From assembly GCF_039523795.1 (NCBI RefSeq), contig NZ_BAAAFZ010000034.1, positions 19,401 through 83,400 of the forward strand: a stretch of DNA of 64,000 nt. Direction: 5' to 3'. Below are positions 9,248 through 16,937 of this stretch, piece after piece; within the stretch, counting starts at the first letter, position 1, and each line of letters starts with the position of its first letter. The DNA is from Craurococcus roseus (lineage in GTDB: Bacteria; Pseudomonadota; Alphaproteobacteria; Acetobacterales; Acetobacteraceae). The position numbers and the translations under genes are program-made. The notes beneath the pieces were generated by a model. It was not told where the DNA came from. It saw nothing but the letters and a program-made list of their open reading frames with translations, and did not search any database.

Positions 9248-9925
9248 ATGCAGCGCCCCGCCCGCGTTTTGGTTATCAATCCGAACAATTCCACGTCCTG
9301 CACGGACGGCATAGCCGCCGCGCTCCGCCCTTTGGCGTCGGGAGCCGCGCGGTTCGATGTGGTGCGCTTGCCCGAAGGGCCGCCGGCCGTCGCGAGTTGG
9401 GCAGACTGGTTCGCGGTCGCCGAGCCGCTGCGTCGGCTGGTGGCGCGCGAGGAGGCGGCCGCTTACGTGATCGCCTGCGTGTCCGACCCCGGGCTGGACG
9501 CGGTCCGGGAGGCGACGCGGCGCCCCGTGCTGGGGATGCTCCGCTGCGCCATCGCTGCGGCGCTCGCCCGCGGGGCGGAGCGTTTCGGGATCATTGGCTT
9601 CGCCGACGCCAGCCTCCCCCGCCAGCGCCGCGTGCTCCAGGCGATGGGTGTGGAGGCTAGGCTGTCCGGGTGGGAGCCGCTGAACCTCCCCATGGAGACC
9701 CTGACCGATCCCGTCGCGCCCCGTGGGCGGATCGCCGCCGCGGCCCGTGCTCTCGCCGCGGGCGGGGCGGAAGCGGTCGTGCTCGGTTGCGCCGGCCTCG
9801 CGGGCCACACCGCCGCCGCGGAAAACGGGGCCGGAGTGCCGGTGGTCGAGCCCTGCCGCGCGGCAGGGGCGATGGCGTTGCTCGCCGCCCTGGACGATTC
9901 GTCGCGGGGCGCCGACGCCGCCTGA
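9248..9925 (+). CDS. Aspartate/glutamate/hydantoin racemase family protein
   Basis: A 225-residue protein of the Asp/Glu racemase superfamily, closest in pattern to hydantoin racemase (HyuE). It starts with VLVINPNNSTSCTDGIA, the hydantoin-racemase N-terminal signature. The two catalytic cysteines are in YVIACVSDPGLDAVRE and VVLGCAGLAGH. The start at ATG 9248 places the first strand at the N terminus; the frame is open further upstream but without family content. An N-carbamoyl amino-acid hydrolase gene lies about 500 nt away on the other strand, which supports a hydantoin or N-carbamoyl amino-acid role. Allantoin racemase is the main alternative. Confidence 0.85.
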   Translation: MQRPARVLVINPNNSTSCTDGIAAALRPLASGAARFDVVRLPEGPPAVASWADWFAVAEPLRRLVAREEAAAYVIACVSDPGLDAVREATRRPVLGMLRCAIAAALARGAERFGIIGFADASLPRQRRVLQAMGVEARLSGWEPLNLPMETLTDPVAPRGRIAAAARALAAGGAEAVVLGCAGLAGHTAAAENGAGVPVVEPCRAAGAMALLAALDDSSRGADAA

Positions 9926-9936
9926 CGCCGATGCGG

Positions 9937-10377
9937 CTACCTTTGCGGGTTCGGCCCCATGCCGGGCAGCCCGCCGGCCAGCCCCTCGGTCGAGAGGCGC
10001 CCGTTCTGCTCCGGCCGGCCGACATCGGGTTGCAGCGTCCGCCGCTGCGGCTCGAACTGCTGGACCTCCGGGCGGATCGGCCGGTCGTCGCCGCGGGCGT
10101 CTCGCGCCGCGTCGCGGAAGCGGTCCGCCCGCGTGTCCTGGTTCAAGCCACGCGACGCGCGCTCGGCGGGTGACTGCGTCGTGTCGCGCGCGCGGTCCGC
10201 CCGAAGGTCGCGGTTCTGGCTCCTCGGAGCGCGCTCGGCCCTGGCCCGGGGCGCGTCAAGGGCGCGGTCCGCCCGCAGTTCCCGGTTCGGGCTCCGGGGC
10301 GCGCGCTCGGCGGCGGGCGTTTGCGCCGCGGCCAAGCCGGTGAACAGGACCAACAGCCCGAATGCTCGCAACAGCAT
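9937..10377 (-). CDS. Secreted Arg/Asp-rich repeat protein, unknown function
   Basis: A 146-residue protein with a Sec signal peptide (MLLRAFGLLVLFTGLAAAQT). The mature part contains three tandem copies of a 24-residue unit of the type ERAPRSxNRxLRADRARDxx, then a tail rich in Gln, Pro and Gly (EVQQFEPQRRTLQPDV). The mature chain is highly charged and probably disordered. No family is recognised. It converges with the racemase gene, leaving only 11 nt between the stops. Confidence 0.65.
   Translation of the reverse strand: MLLRAFGLLVLFTGLAAAQTPAAERAPRSPNRELRADRALDAPRARAERAPRSQNRDLRADRARDTTQSPAERASRGLNQDTRADRFRDAARDARGDDRPIRPEVQQFEPQRRTLQPDVGRPEQNGRLSTEGLAGGLPGMGPNPQR
10093..10308 (-). repeat. 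Three tandem 72-nt coding repeats
   Basis: The repeats encode the 24-residue units starting at residues 24, 48 and 72 of the secreted protein at 9937-10377. Units 1 and 2 are nearly identical in protein sequence and the third has diverged (ERASRGLNQDTRADRFRD). Reading frame is kept across the array, so copy number could change by slippage or recombination without breaking the gene. Confidence 0.7.
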
Positions 10378-10439
10378 GGCACACCTCCGCGTCGGTCATT
10401 CAGCGCGGCGACATGCCTCCCGGTTTCCCGGCCGGCCCA

Positions 10440-11423
10440 TCACTCGGCGGCGTCGCGGCGGCGCTCCCCGGGCGCCCAAACCGGCGGCGCCTCGCTGCCC
10501 GCCTGGGCGGTGATGCGGCCGTAGTGCTCCGGCCGGCGGTGGCGGGCGAAGTCGAAGATGGTCTCGCGGCCGAGCCGGCACATGTCCAGGTCGCAATCCG
10601 CCACGATCAGCTCGTCGTCCCAGCTCGTCGCCTGGGCCATGATCTCGCCCTGCGGATTGACGATGATGGAGTGTCCGAACAGCTCGTGCCCGTCTTCCGT
10701 GCCCGCCTTGGCGACAGAGGCGGCGAAGCAGGCGTTCTGGTAGCACCCGGCCTGCACCGACAGGTGGGAATGGAACACCCGCAGGTGGTGCGCCTCGAAG
10801 CCGCGCCCATCCATGTTCAGGCTCGGCGTGTTGTAGCCGAGCATGACCAGCTCGACTTGTTGCAAGCCCAGCACCCGCCACGCCTCCGGCCAGCGCCGGT
10901 CGTTGCAGATCAAGAGGCCGAGGTTCGCTTGCTGACCGCCCACGGGCGCGCGCACCACCGGGAAGCCGAGGTCGCCCACTTCGAAGAACCGCTTCTCCAG
11001 GTGCTGCACCGTCCGGAGCGGGTCGTACTCCGCGTGGCCGGGCAGGTGGACCTTGCGGTACTTCAGCACGACCTCGCCGGAGGGGTGGACATAGACCGCG
11101 GTGTTGAAGCGCCGCCCGTCCGGCGTCTTCTCGGCGTGGCCCAGGTGGAAGCCGAGGCCGAGGCGCTTCGCCGCCTCGAACAGCGGCGCCGTCGCCGGGG
11201 AGGGCAGGGCGGTCTCGAACCAGCGGTCGGCCGCCGTGACGTCCTCCTCGTACCAACGCGGGAAGAAGGTGGTGAGCGCCAGTTCGGGGAAGACCACGGC
11301 TTCCGCCCCGCGACGGTGCGCCCGCTCCATCAGGCGGACCATGCGGCCGACGGCTTCTTCCCGCGGCTCGGCTTTTTGGATGGGGCCGAGCTGCGCCGCG
11401 GCGAGCGTGAGGACCCGAGCCAT
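10440..11423 (-). CDS. N-carbamoyl-D-amino-acid hydrolase, nitrilase superfamily
   Basis: A 327-residue cytoplasmic amidohydrolase. The catalytic triad of the nitrilase fold is seen as Glu in VVFPELALTTFFPRW (E47), Lys in KYRKVHLPGHAEYDPL (K124) and Cys in LLICNDRRWPEAWR (C173). The FPELALTTFFPR and ICNDRRWPE contexts match N-carbamoyl-D-amino-acid amidohydrolase rather than general nitrilase or beta-ureidopropionase. The reaction would be hydrolysis of an N-carbamoyl amino acid to the free amino acid, CO2 and ammonia. It is followed 11 nt upstream on the same strand by the MaoC-like gene, with which it may be cotranscribed. A hydantoinase gene is not in the window. Confidence 0.87.
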   Translation of the reverse strand: MARVLTLAAAQLGPIQKAEPREEAVGRMVRLMERAHRRGAEAVVFPELALTTFFPRWYEEDVTAADRWFETALPSPATAPLFEAAKRLGLGFHLGHAEKTPDGRRFNTAVYVHPSGEVVLKYRKVHLPGHAEYDPLRTVQHLEKRFFEVGDLGFPVVRAPVGGQQANLGLLICNDRRWPEAWRVLGLQQVELVMLGYNTPSLNMDGRGFEAHHLRVFHSHLSVQAGCYQNACFAASVAKAGTEDGHELFGHSIIVNPQGEIMAQATSWDDELIVADCDLDMCRLGRETIFDFARHRRPEHYGRITAQAGSEAPPVWAPGERRRDAAE

Positions 11424-11433
11424 CGGCGGCGCC

Positions 11434-11889
11434 CTATTCGTAGACCAGCGACAAGGTCTCGGCGACCAGCGCCGGCCGGTCGCTGCCCTCGACCTCCACC
11501 GTCGCTTCCGTCACCAGCCGGGAGCAGCCGTTCCCCATCGGCTCGATCGCCTTGAGCGTCAGGTGGCCGCGCACCCGCACGCCGGAGGGCACCGGCGCCG
11601 TGAAGCGCACCTTGTTGGAGCCGTAGTTCACCCCGCGCTTGCGGCTTTTGATGGAGTAGATGTTCGCGTTGAGGCGCGGCAGCAGCGACAGGGTGAGGTA
11701 GCCGTGCGCGATGGTGCGCCCGCCCGGCATCTCGCGCTTGGCCCGCTCCACGTCCACGTGGATCCATTGGTGGTCGCCCGTCGCCTCGGCGAAGCGGTCG
11801 ATCATCGCCTGGTCCACCACCACCCACTCGCTGGAGCCGAGCGGCTTGCCGACGTGCGCCCGCAGCGCCTCCACGCTCTCCACCTCCAT
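11434..11889 (-). CDS. MaoC-like (R)-specific enoyl-CoA hydratase/dehydratase
   Basis: A 151-residue single hot-dog-fold protein. The hydratase 2 motif is complete: MIDRFAEATGDHQWIHVDVE carries the catalytic Asp and His, and GGRTIAHGYLTLSLLPRL the following conserved Gly-rich helix end. These enzymes hydrate trans-2-enoyl-CoA to (R)-3-hydroxyacyl-CoA, linking fatty-acid oxidation to other uses. It lies 10 nt upstream of the carbamoylase gene on the same strand, with no obvious metabolic link. The specific acyl chain cannot be inferred. Confidence 0.9.
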   Translation of the reverse strand: MEVESVEALRAHVGKPLGSSEWVVVDQAMIDRFAEATGDHQWIHVDVERAKREMPGGRTIAHGYLTLSLLPRLNANIYSIKSRKRGVNYGSNKVRFTAPVPSGVRVRGHLTLKAIEPMGNGCSRLVTEATVEVEGSDRPALVAETLSLVYE

Positions 11890-11997
11890 CACGCGCCGCC
11901 TCCCGTGGTTATCTGGCCGTCGAGGCGTCGCACATCGGCCCCGGCTTGACCAGCGGCGGGCCGGCGCCCGACCTTGCCCGCCCCACCGGGACGCCGA

Positions 11998-12717
11998 ATG
12001 CCGCCCGACTTCCAGCCCGCGCCCGCCTCCCTGCCCGAAGGCCGCCGCGTCTACGCCATCGGCGACGTCCACGGCTGCGACGAACGCTTGGCGCGGCTGC
12101 ACCGGCTGGTGGCCGAGGACCTCGCGGCGCGGCCGGCGGCGCGGCCGCTGCTGCTGCACCTCGGCGACTACGTGGACAAGGGGCCGGACAGCGCCGGCGT
12201 GGTGGCCCGCCTCGCCGCCGGCCCGCCGTTGCCGGGCGTGCCGACCGTGAACCTGATGGGCAACCACGAGCGCACCATGCTCGACGCCCTGGACGGCCAA
12301 CCCGCCGCCGCCACCGACTGGCGGCACAGCGGCGGCGGCGAGGCGCTGGCGAGCTGGGGCATAGACCCGGCCTCGCCCGCCTCGGGCTGGGCCGAAAGGA
12401 TACCGGCCGCGCACCTGGTCTTCGTGCGCGGCTTGGCGATGCACCACCGGCTCGGCGGCTACCTGTTCGTCCACGCCGGCCTCAAGCCCGGCCTGCCGCT
12501 CGACCGGCAATCGCCCGAAGACCTGCTGCGCATCCGCCGCGCCTTCCTGGACTCGGACGCGGATTTCGGCGCCGTGGTGGTGCACGGGCACACGCCCGTC
12601 CGGCACGGGCCGGAGGTCCGGCGCAACCGGATCAACGTCGACACCGGCGCCGTGTTCGGCCGGGAGCTGACCTGCGCGGTGCTGGAAGCGGACCGTGTCG
12701 GCTTCCTGTTCGCCTGA
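11998..12717 (+). CDS. Metallophosphoesterase, bacterial PPP-type phosphatase
   Basis: A 239-residue protein of the calcineurin-like superfamily. The metal-binding motifs are in order: YAIGDVHGCDERL (GDxHG), LLHLGDYVDKGPDS (GDxVDRG-type), VNLMGNHERTML (GNHE), LFVHAGLKPGLPL and VVVHGHTPV (GH). This is the set of PrpA/PrpB-like serine/threonine phosphatases and of symmetrical diadenosine tetraphosphatases. The ATG at 11998 lies just before the conserved core. No partner kinase is adjacent, so the substrate, phosphoprotein or dinucleotide, is open. Confidence 0.9.
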   Translation: MPPDFQPAPASLPEGRRVYAIGDVHGCDERLARLHRLVAEDLAARPAARPLLLHLGDYVDKGPDSAGVVARLAAGPPLPGVPTVNLMGNHERTMLDALDGQPAAATDWRHSGGGEALASWGIDPASPASGWAERIPAAHLVFVRGLAMHHRLGGYLFVHAGLKPGLPLDRQSPEDLLRIRRAFLDSDADFGAVVVHGHTPVRHGPEVRRNRINVDTGAVFGRELTCAVLEADRVGFLFA

Positions 12718-12803
12718 TCCCGACACCCGGCCTCGGGCTTTAGCGGTTCGGTCATCCCTGGGCCGCAGGATGGCGCGGCAACACCGGAACCGCCCAGCCG
12801 CCC

Positions 12804-14291
12804 ATGGCCGAGCCCGACGCACCGGCGGTCCGCCGCCTCCTGTCCTCGGCTTTCCTGCCGCCCCTGCTCCTGTGGGCGTTGTTCTGCGCCGCCCTCGGCG
12901 GCGGCGTCGCCCTCCACCTCCACCACGCGTCCGGCGCCGCGACTGAAGGGATCTACGAGCGCGCCGAGGCCGCCGCCGCGGTCGCGGAACACACGCTGCT
13001 CCGCGCCTTCGAGGCAGTGCAGAGCGTCCACGACCTGTTGCAACTCCGGCAAAACCTACTGGAGGCCGACGAGGCGCCCGGTGCCCACGCCATCCAGGCG
13101 CACATAGCGAACCTCGTCGGAAACGACCGCTTCGGCATCATACAAGCCGGTGTCGTCGACCGGAGAGGAGTGGGGGTTTGGGGCACGGCGAGCGGCATCG
13201 CCGCCCTGTCCCTCGCCGACCGCGAGCACTTCCGGGCGCATATGGCGGAAGGCGCCACAGCCGGGCTTTTCGTCAGCCAGCCCCTCCTCGGGCGCACCAC
13301 AAACCGGTGGGGCATCCAAACCAGCCGGCCGGTGCGGGACCTGTGGGGCAGGGTCGTGGGCGTCGGCGTCGTTTCGCTGGACCCGGTGGCGCTGTCACGC
13401 GGCCTGGGTCGGGGGCTCAACGGCACGGCCCAGGCCACCATCGTGCGCCGCTTGGCGGACGGGGCGATGCTCGCCCGCAGCAGCGGCATCGAGGCCCGCC
13501 TTGGCGAGCCTGGCGTCCCCGACCACCCGGCCGTGGCGGCGGCGCGCCGGGCGCCGACCGGCCGGCTCGCCCACCGCGCCACCGGCGACGGGCGCGAAAT
13601 CATCGGCGTCTACCGGGTGCCGGAGGGCCTGCCGCTGGTCGCCTCCGCCGCCTTCACCTTAGCGGAAGAACGGGCGGCGTTTCGACGCGCCGCCGCGGCG
13701 ACGGCGGTGGCCGCGTTGGCGCTGATGGCGCTCGCCCTCCAGATCGCCCTGTCCTCGGCGCGCGGCCGGCGGCTCCGCCAGCTCTTGCAGACCGAGGCGG
13801 AGCGCGATCCCCTGACCGGATTGCTGAACCGCCGTGCGCTGCGGGCCCGCGCCGAGCGGCTGTTCGCCAAGTCCACGGCATCCGGCCGGCCGGTGGCGCT
13901 GCTGCTGCTCGACCTGGACCACTTCAAGTCCATCAACGACACGCACGGGCACGCGGCGGGCGACGCGGTGCTGCGGGGCGTGGCCGAGGTGCTGGTGCGC
14001 GAGATCCGCCGCGACGACCTGGCGTGCCGCTGGGGCGGCGAGGAGATGCTGGCGGTGCTGCGCGACTGCGACCTGCGCCGCGCCGAAGCGCTGGCCGCCG
14101 CGCTCAGGGCGGCGATCAAGGAGGCCTGTCCCGGAGACATCCCCGAACTGCGTGTGACGGCCTCGATCGGTGTGGCCGCCTTCCCGGAACACGGCGCCGG
14201 GTTGGACGAGTTGACCAAGCGGGCGGACGCGGCGCTCTACGCCGCCAAACGTTCCGGGCGCGACCGCGTGGTGTGCGCCCTGGCCGCGTGA
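12804..14291 (+). CDS. Diguanylate cyclase with periplasmic Cache-like sensor (copy 1)
   Basis: A 495-residue membrane sensor. One N-terminal helix (about residues 15-37), a periplasmic domain of about 260 residues containing RWGIQTSRPVRD and VVGVGVVSLDP (dCache-like), a second helix near residue 300, then a GGDEF domain. The active-site loop is GGEEM (residues 411-415), with Met in place of the usual Phe, and an inhibitory I-site RxxD (RRDD, residue 402) lies five residues before it. The substrate helix LDHFKSINDTHGHAAGD is intact, so cyclic-di-GMP synthesis is likely. It has a tandem paralogue 133 nt downstream that shares a 163-nt near-identical block. Confidence 0.92.
   Translation: MAEPDAPAVRRLLSSAFLPPLLLWALFCAALGGGVALHLHHASGAATEGIYERAEAAAAVAEHTLLRAFEAVQSVHDLLQLRQNLLEADEAPGAHAIQAHIANLVGNDRFGIIQAGVVDRRGVGVWGTASGIAALSLADREHFRAHMAEGATAGLFVSQPLLGRTTNRWGIQTSRPVRDLWGRVVGVGVVSLDPVALSRGLGRGLNGTAQATIVRRLADGAMLARSSGIEARLGEPGVPDHPAVAAARRAPTGRLAHRATGDGREIIGVYRVPEGLPLVASAAFTLAEERAAFRRAAAATAVAALALMALALQIALSSARGRRLRQLLQTEAERDPLTGLLNRRALRARAERLFAKSTASGRPVALLLLDLDHFKSINDTHGHAAGDAVLRGVAEVLVREIRRDDLACRWGGEEMLAVLRDCDLRRAEALAAALRAAIKEACPGDIPELRVTASIGVAAFPEHGAGLDELTKRADAALYAAKRSGRDRVVCALAA
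13895..14057 (+). repeat. 163-nt near-identical block, copy 1
   Basis: This segment inside the first diguanylate cyclase gene matches 15516-15678 inside the second at 161 of 163 positions; the only differences are at 13978/15599 and 13979/15600. It encodes the GGDEF core from the LLLDLDHFKS strand to the GGEEM loop. Flanking sequence is much less similar, although the last 70 nt of the two genes are again close. The pattern suggests recent gene conversion. Confidence 0.9.
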
Positions 14292-14424
14292 CCCACGCGC
14301 GGCTCGGCCGCCCCGCACCGGCCCCCCCATGCGGCAAGGGGAAGTTGTTATCGGGCGCGTTTGGGTGTTTGGTCATAAAAGAGGACGCGGGACGGTCGAG
14401 CAGCCCAGGGAAGCATGCTTTTTC
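14292..14424. other. Intergenic spacer between the two cyclase genes
   Basis: 133 nt with clearly lower G+C than the neighbourhood, especially around 14340-14425 (GAAGTTGTTATC, GGTCATAAAAGAGG). An in-frame ATG at 14329 could extend the downstream gene but the added residues have no counterpart in the paralogue. The segment probably holds the promoter of the second cyclase; no clear consensus was found. Confidence 0.4.
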
Positions 14425-15918
14425 ATGTTTGAGTCCCGTCCATTGGGCCCCCGTTATCCCATCCTGTCTTCGGCGCTGCTGCCGCCCCTGCTGCTGTGGC
14501 TTCTGTTCTGCGCCGTCCTCGGCTCCGGCGTGGCGACCTACCTGCTCCGCGCCTCCGCCGAAGCGACCGAAAGCATCTACACCCGGGCGGAAGCGGTGGC
14601 CGCGATGGCGGAGCACACCCTCCTCCGCACCTTCGAGGCGGTTCAGGGGGTCCACGACCTCCTGCAACTCCGGCAAAGCCTCCTCGAAACCGACGAGGCG
14701 CCGGGCGCCTACGCCATCCAGAGCCACGTCGCCCGCCTCGCCGCAGGCGGGCGCTTCGGCATCACCCGGGTCAGCACCACCGACCGGGACGGCCGTGTGG
14801 TCTGGGCGACGGAACCGGGCGCCGTGGGGGCGCTGGTCGGCGACCGCGACCACATCCGGACGCACTTGGCGGGCACGGCGGCGGGCGTGGTCGTCAGCCC
14901 GACGATGCCCATCGGCCCCGACGGGCGCTGGGGCATCCAGGTGAGCCGCCCCGTCCGGGACGGTTGGGGCGCAGTGGTGGGGGTTGGCGTGGTGTCCCTC
15001 GATCCGCTGACCCTGTCCCGCGGCCTGGGCAAGGACGTGGCCGGCCCGTCCCAGGTCGCCGTCGTCCGCCGCCTGGGCGACGGCGCCCTGCTCGCCCGTA
15101 GCCGCGACATGGAACAGCGCTTCGGCGAGACCCCCGACCCGAACCACCCCAGCGTAGTGGCCGCGCGCGCCGCGCCGTCGGGCCGCCTCGGCTACCACGG
15201 CGTCCGGAGCAGGCGCGCCGTGATGGGCGCCTACCGCGTGCCCGAAGGTTTGCCCGTGGTCGCCACGGCCGCCTTTGGCCGGGACGAGGAGCGGGCCCAA
15301 TTCCGCCAGCACGCGACCGCCTTCATCGCCGCGACGGGGGTGGCGATGCTCTTCGGCCTGCAGGTCGCCATGTCCTGGGCGCGGGGCCGGCGGCTCCGCG
15401 AGCGCCTCCAGGTGGAGGCGGCGCGCGACCCGTTGACCGGGCTGCTCAACCGCCGCTCCCTCCAGGCCCGGGCCGCCCGGATGCTCGCGGAAGCGCGTGG
15501 CAAGGGGCAGAAGGCGGCGCTGCTGCTGCTCGACCTGGACCACTTCAAGTCCATCAACGACACGCACGGGCACGCGGCGGGCGACGCGGTGCTGCGGGAT
15601 GTGGCCGAGGTGCTGGTGCGCGAGATCCGCCGCGACGACCTGGCGTGCCGCTGGGGCGGCGAGGAGATGCTGGCGGTGTTGCGGAATTGCGACCTCCGCC
15701 ACGCGGAGGAGCGCGCCGTGAAGCTGCGGGCCGAGATCGCCGCCGCGCGGCCCGGGGGCGTGCCGGGCCTCCACGTGACGGCCTCCATCGGCGTCGCAGC
15801 CTTCCCGGAGCACGGCGCCGGGTTGGAGGAACTCACCAAGCGGGCGGACGCGGCGCTCTACATCGCCAAGCGCTTCGGGCGCGACCGCGTGGTGTGCGCG
15901 CCGCCTGCCGCCGCTTGA
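14425..15918 (+). CDS. Diguanylate cyclase with periplasmic Cache-like sensor (copy 2)
   Basis: A 497-residue paralogue of the preceding gene with the same architecture: N-terminal helix (SSALLPPLLLWLLFCAVLG), periplasmic sensing region with RWGIQVSRPVRD, second helix near residue 310, and a GGDEF domain. I-site RRDD at 402 and GGEEM at 411-415 are at identical positions. ATG 14425 was chosen because the protein then aligns end to end with copy 1. The sensor regions differ substantially while part of the catalytic domain is nearly identical at DNA level, so the two probably respond to different signals with the same output. Confidence 0.92.
   Translation: MFESRPLGPRYPILSSALLPPLLLWLLFCAVLGSGVATYLLRASAEATESIYTRAEAVAAMAEHTLLRTFEAVQGVHDLLQLRQSLLETDEAPGAYAIQSHVARLAAGGRFGITRVSTTDRDGRVVWATEPGAVGALVGDRDHIRTHLAGTAAGVVVSPTMPIGPDGRWGIQVSRPVRDGWGAVVGVGVVSLDPLTLSRGLGKDVAGPSQVAVVRRLGDGALLARSRDMEQRFGETPDPNHPSVVAARAAPSGRLGYHGVRSRRAVMGAYRVPEGLPVVATAAFGRDEERAQFRQHATAFIAATGVAMLFGLQVAMSWARGRRLRERLQVEAARDPLTGLLNRRSLQARAARMLAEARGKGQKAALLLLDLDHFKSINDTHGHAAGDAVLRDVAEVLVREIRRDDLACRWGGEEMLAVLRNCDLRHAEERAVKLRAEIAAARPGGVPGLHVTASIGVAAFPEHGAGLEELTKRADAALYIAKRFGRDRVVCAPPAAA
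15516..15678 (+). repeat. 163-nt near-identical block, copy 2
   Basis: Partner of the block at 13895-14057. The two copies lie in direct orientation 1621 nt apart, in the same reading frame of two paralogous genes. Recombination between them would fuse the first sensor to the second catalytic domain and delete one gene. Confidence 0.9.
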
Positions 15919-16016
15919 AGGGCCCCGCCCCGGCCGTGGCCGCGAGCGTGGACAGGGCGGCCCCGCCGGTCGCAGGGTCCTCCGCGCGAACCCGGAACCG
16001 CCGCGACCGCCCACCG

Positions 16017-16937
16017 ATGCTCGAACCACCGCTGCCCGCTCCGGTTGTCCCCGACCGCTGGACGCCCGCGCCCATGGTGCGCGCCGCCTGCTGGGCGCAC
16101 GCCGCGGCGGCGATCGGTGCCGCGGCGCACCCGCCGGCTTGGGGGTGGGCGCTCGGCGCCGCCGCCGCCAGCCACGCTGCGATGGGCGTGGCGGGGCTGC
16201 TGCCGCGCAACCGCCTGCTCGGCCCCAACCTGTCGCGCCTGCCGGACGCCGCGCGCCGGCGCGGCGAGGTCGCGCTCACCTTCGACGACGGGCCGGACCC
16301 CGAGGTGACCCCCCGGGTGTTGGACCTGTTGGACGCGCACGGCGCCACGGCGTCTTTCTTCCTGATCGGCCGCCGCGCCGCCCGGCACGCGCCGCTGGCG
16401 CGCGAACTGGTCCGGCGCGGCCACAGCGCCGAGAACCACACCCAACGCCACCTCCGCGGCTTCGCCGCCCTGCCGTTCGGGGCGATGCGGCGCGAGATCG
16501 CCGCCGCGCAGGACGCGATCGCCGACGCAGCCGGCGGGGCGCCGCGCTTCTTCCGCCCGCCCGCCGGCATGCGCAGCCCCCTGCTGGACCCGAACCTGGC
16601 GGCGGCCGGTTTGCTCCACGCGTCCTGGACCCGCCGCGGCTACGACACGGTCCGCCGCGACCCGGACGCCGTGCTGCGCCGCCTGGGACGCGGCCTCGCC
16701 GCCGGGGACGTGCTGCTGCTGCACGACGGCAACGCCGCCCGCGCCCGGGGCAGCGGGGCGCCCGTGGCGCTGGAAGCGCTGCCGGAACTGCTCCGCCGGA
16801 TCGCGGACGCGGGCCTCAGGGCCGTGTCGCTGCCGCGGGCGGTCCCGGTTGGGGAGACGGTCGCCGACGGCGGCGCCGGAGCAGGACGGGGAGCCGCAGC
16901 ATCGCGCCGAGGACCAGCCGTGTGTGCATCCAGGTGA
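16017..16937 (+). CDS. Polysaccharide deacetylase family protein (NodB domain)
   Basis: A 306-residue protein with hydrophobic N-terminal segments (residues about 20-65) and a NodB homology domain. The metal and catalytic motifs are VALTFDDGPDPEVTPRVLDL (motif 1, DD), GHSAENHTQRH (motif 2, HxxxxH-type), FFRPPAGMRSPLL (motif 3) and DVLLLHDG (motif 5). Such enzymes remove N- or O-acetyl groups from glycans such as peptidoglycan, chitin-like or capsular polymers. Two membrane segments suggest it is tethered to the inner membrane. Its last 122 nt overlap the end of the convergent glycosyltransferase gene. The last 40 residues are low-complexity and the frame simply runs into the neighbour. Confidence 0.88.
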   Translation: MLEPPLPAPVVPDRWTPAPMVRAACWAHAAAAIGAAAHPPAWGWALGAAAASHAAMGVAGLLPRNRLLGPNLSRLPDAARRRGEVALTFDDGPDPEVTPRVLDLLDAHGATASFFLIGRRAARHAPLARELVRRGHSAENHTQRHLRGFAALPFGAMRREIAAAQDAIADAAGGAPRFFRPPAGMRSPLLDPNLAAAGLLHASWTRRGYDTVRRDPDAVLRRLGRGLAAGDVLLLHDGNAARARGSGAPVALEALPELLRRIADAGLRAVSLPRAVPVGETVADGGAGAGRGAAASRRGPAVCASR

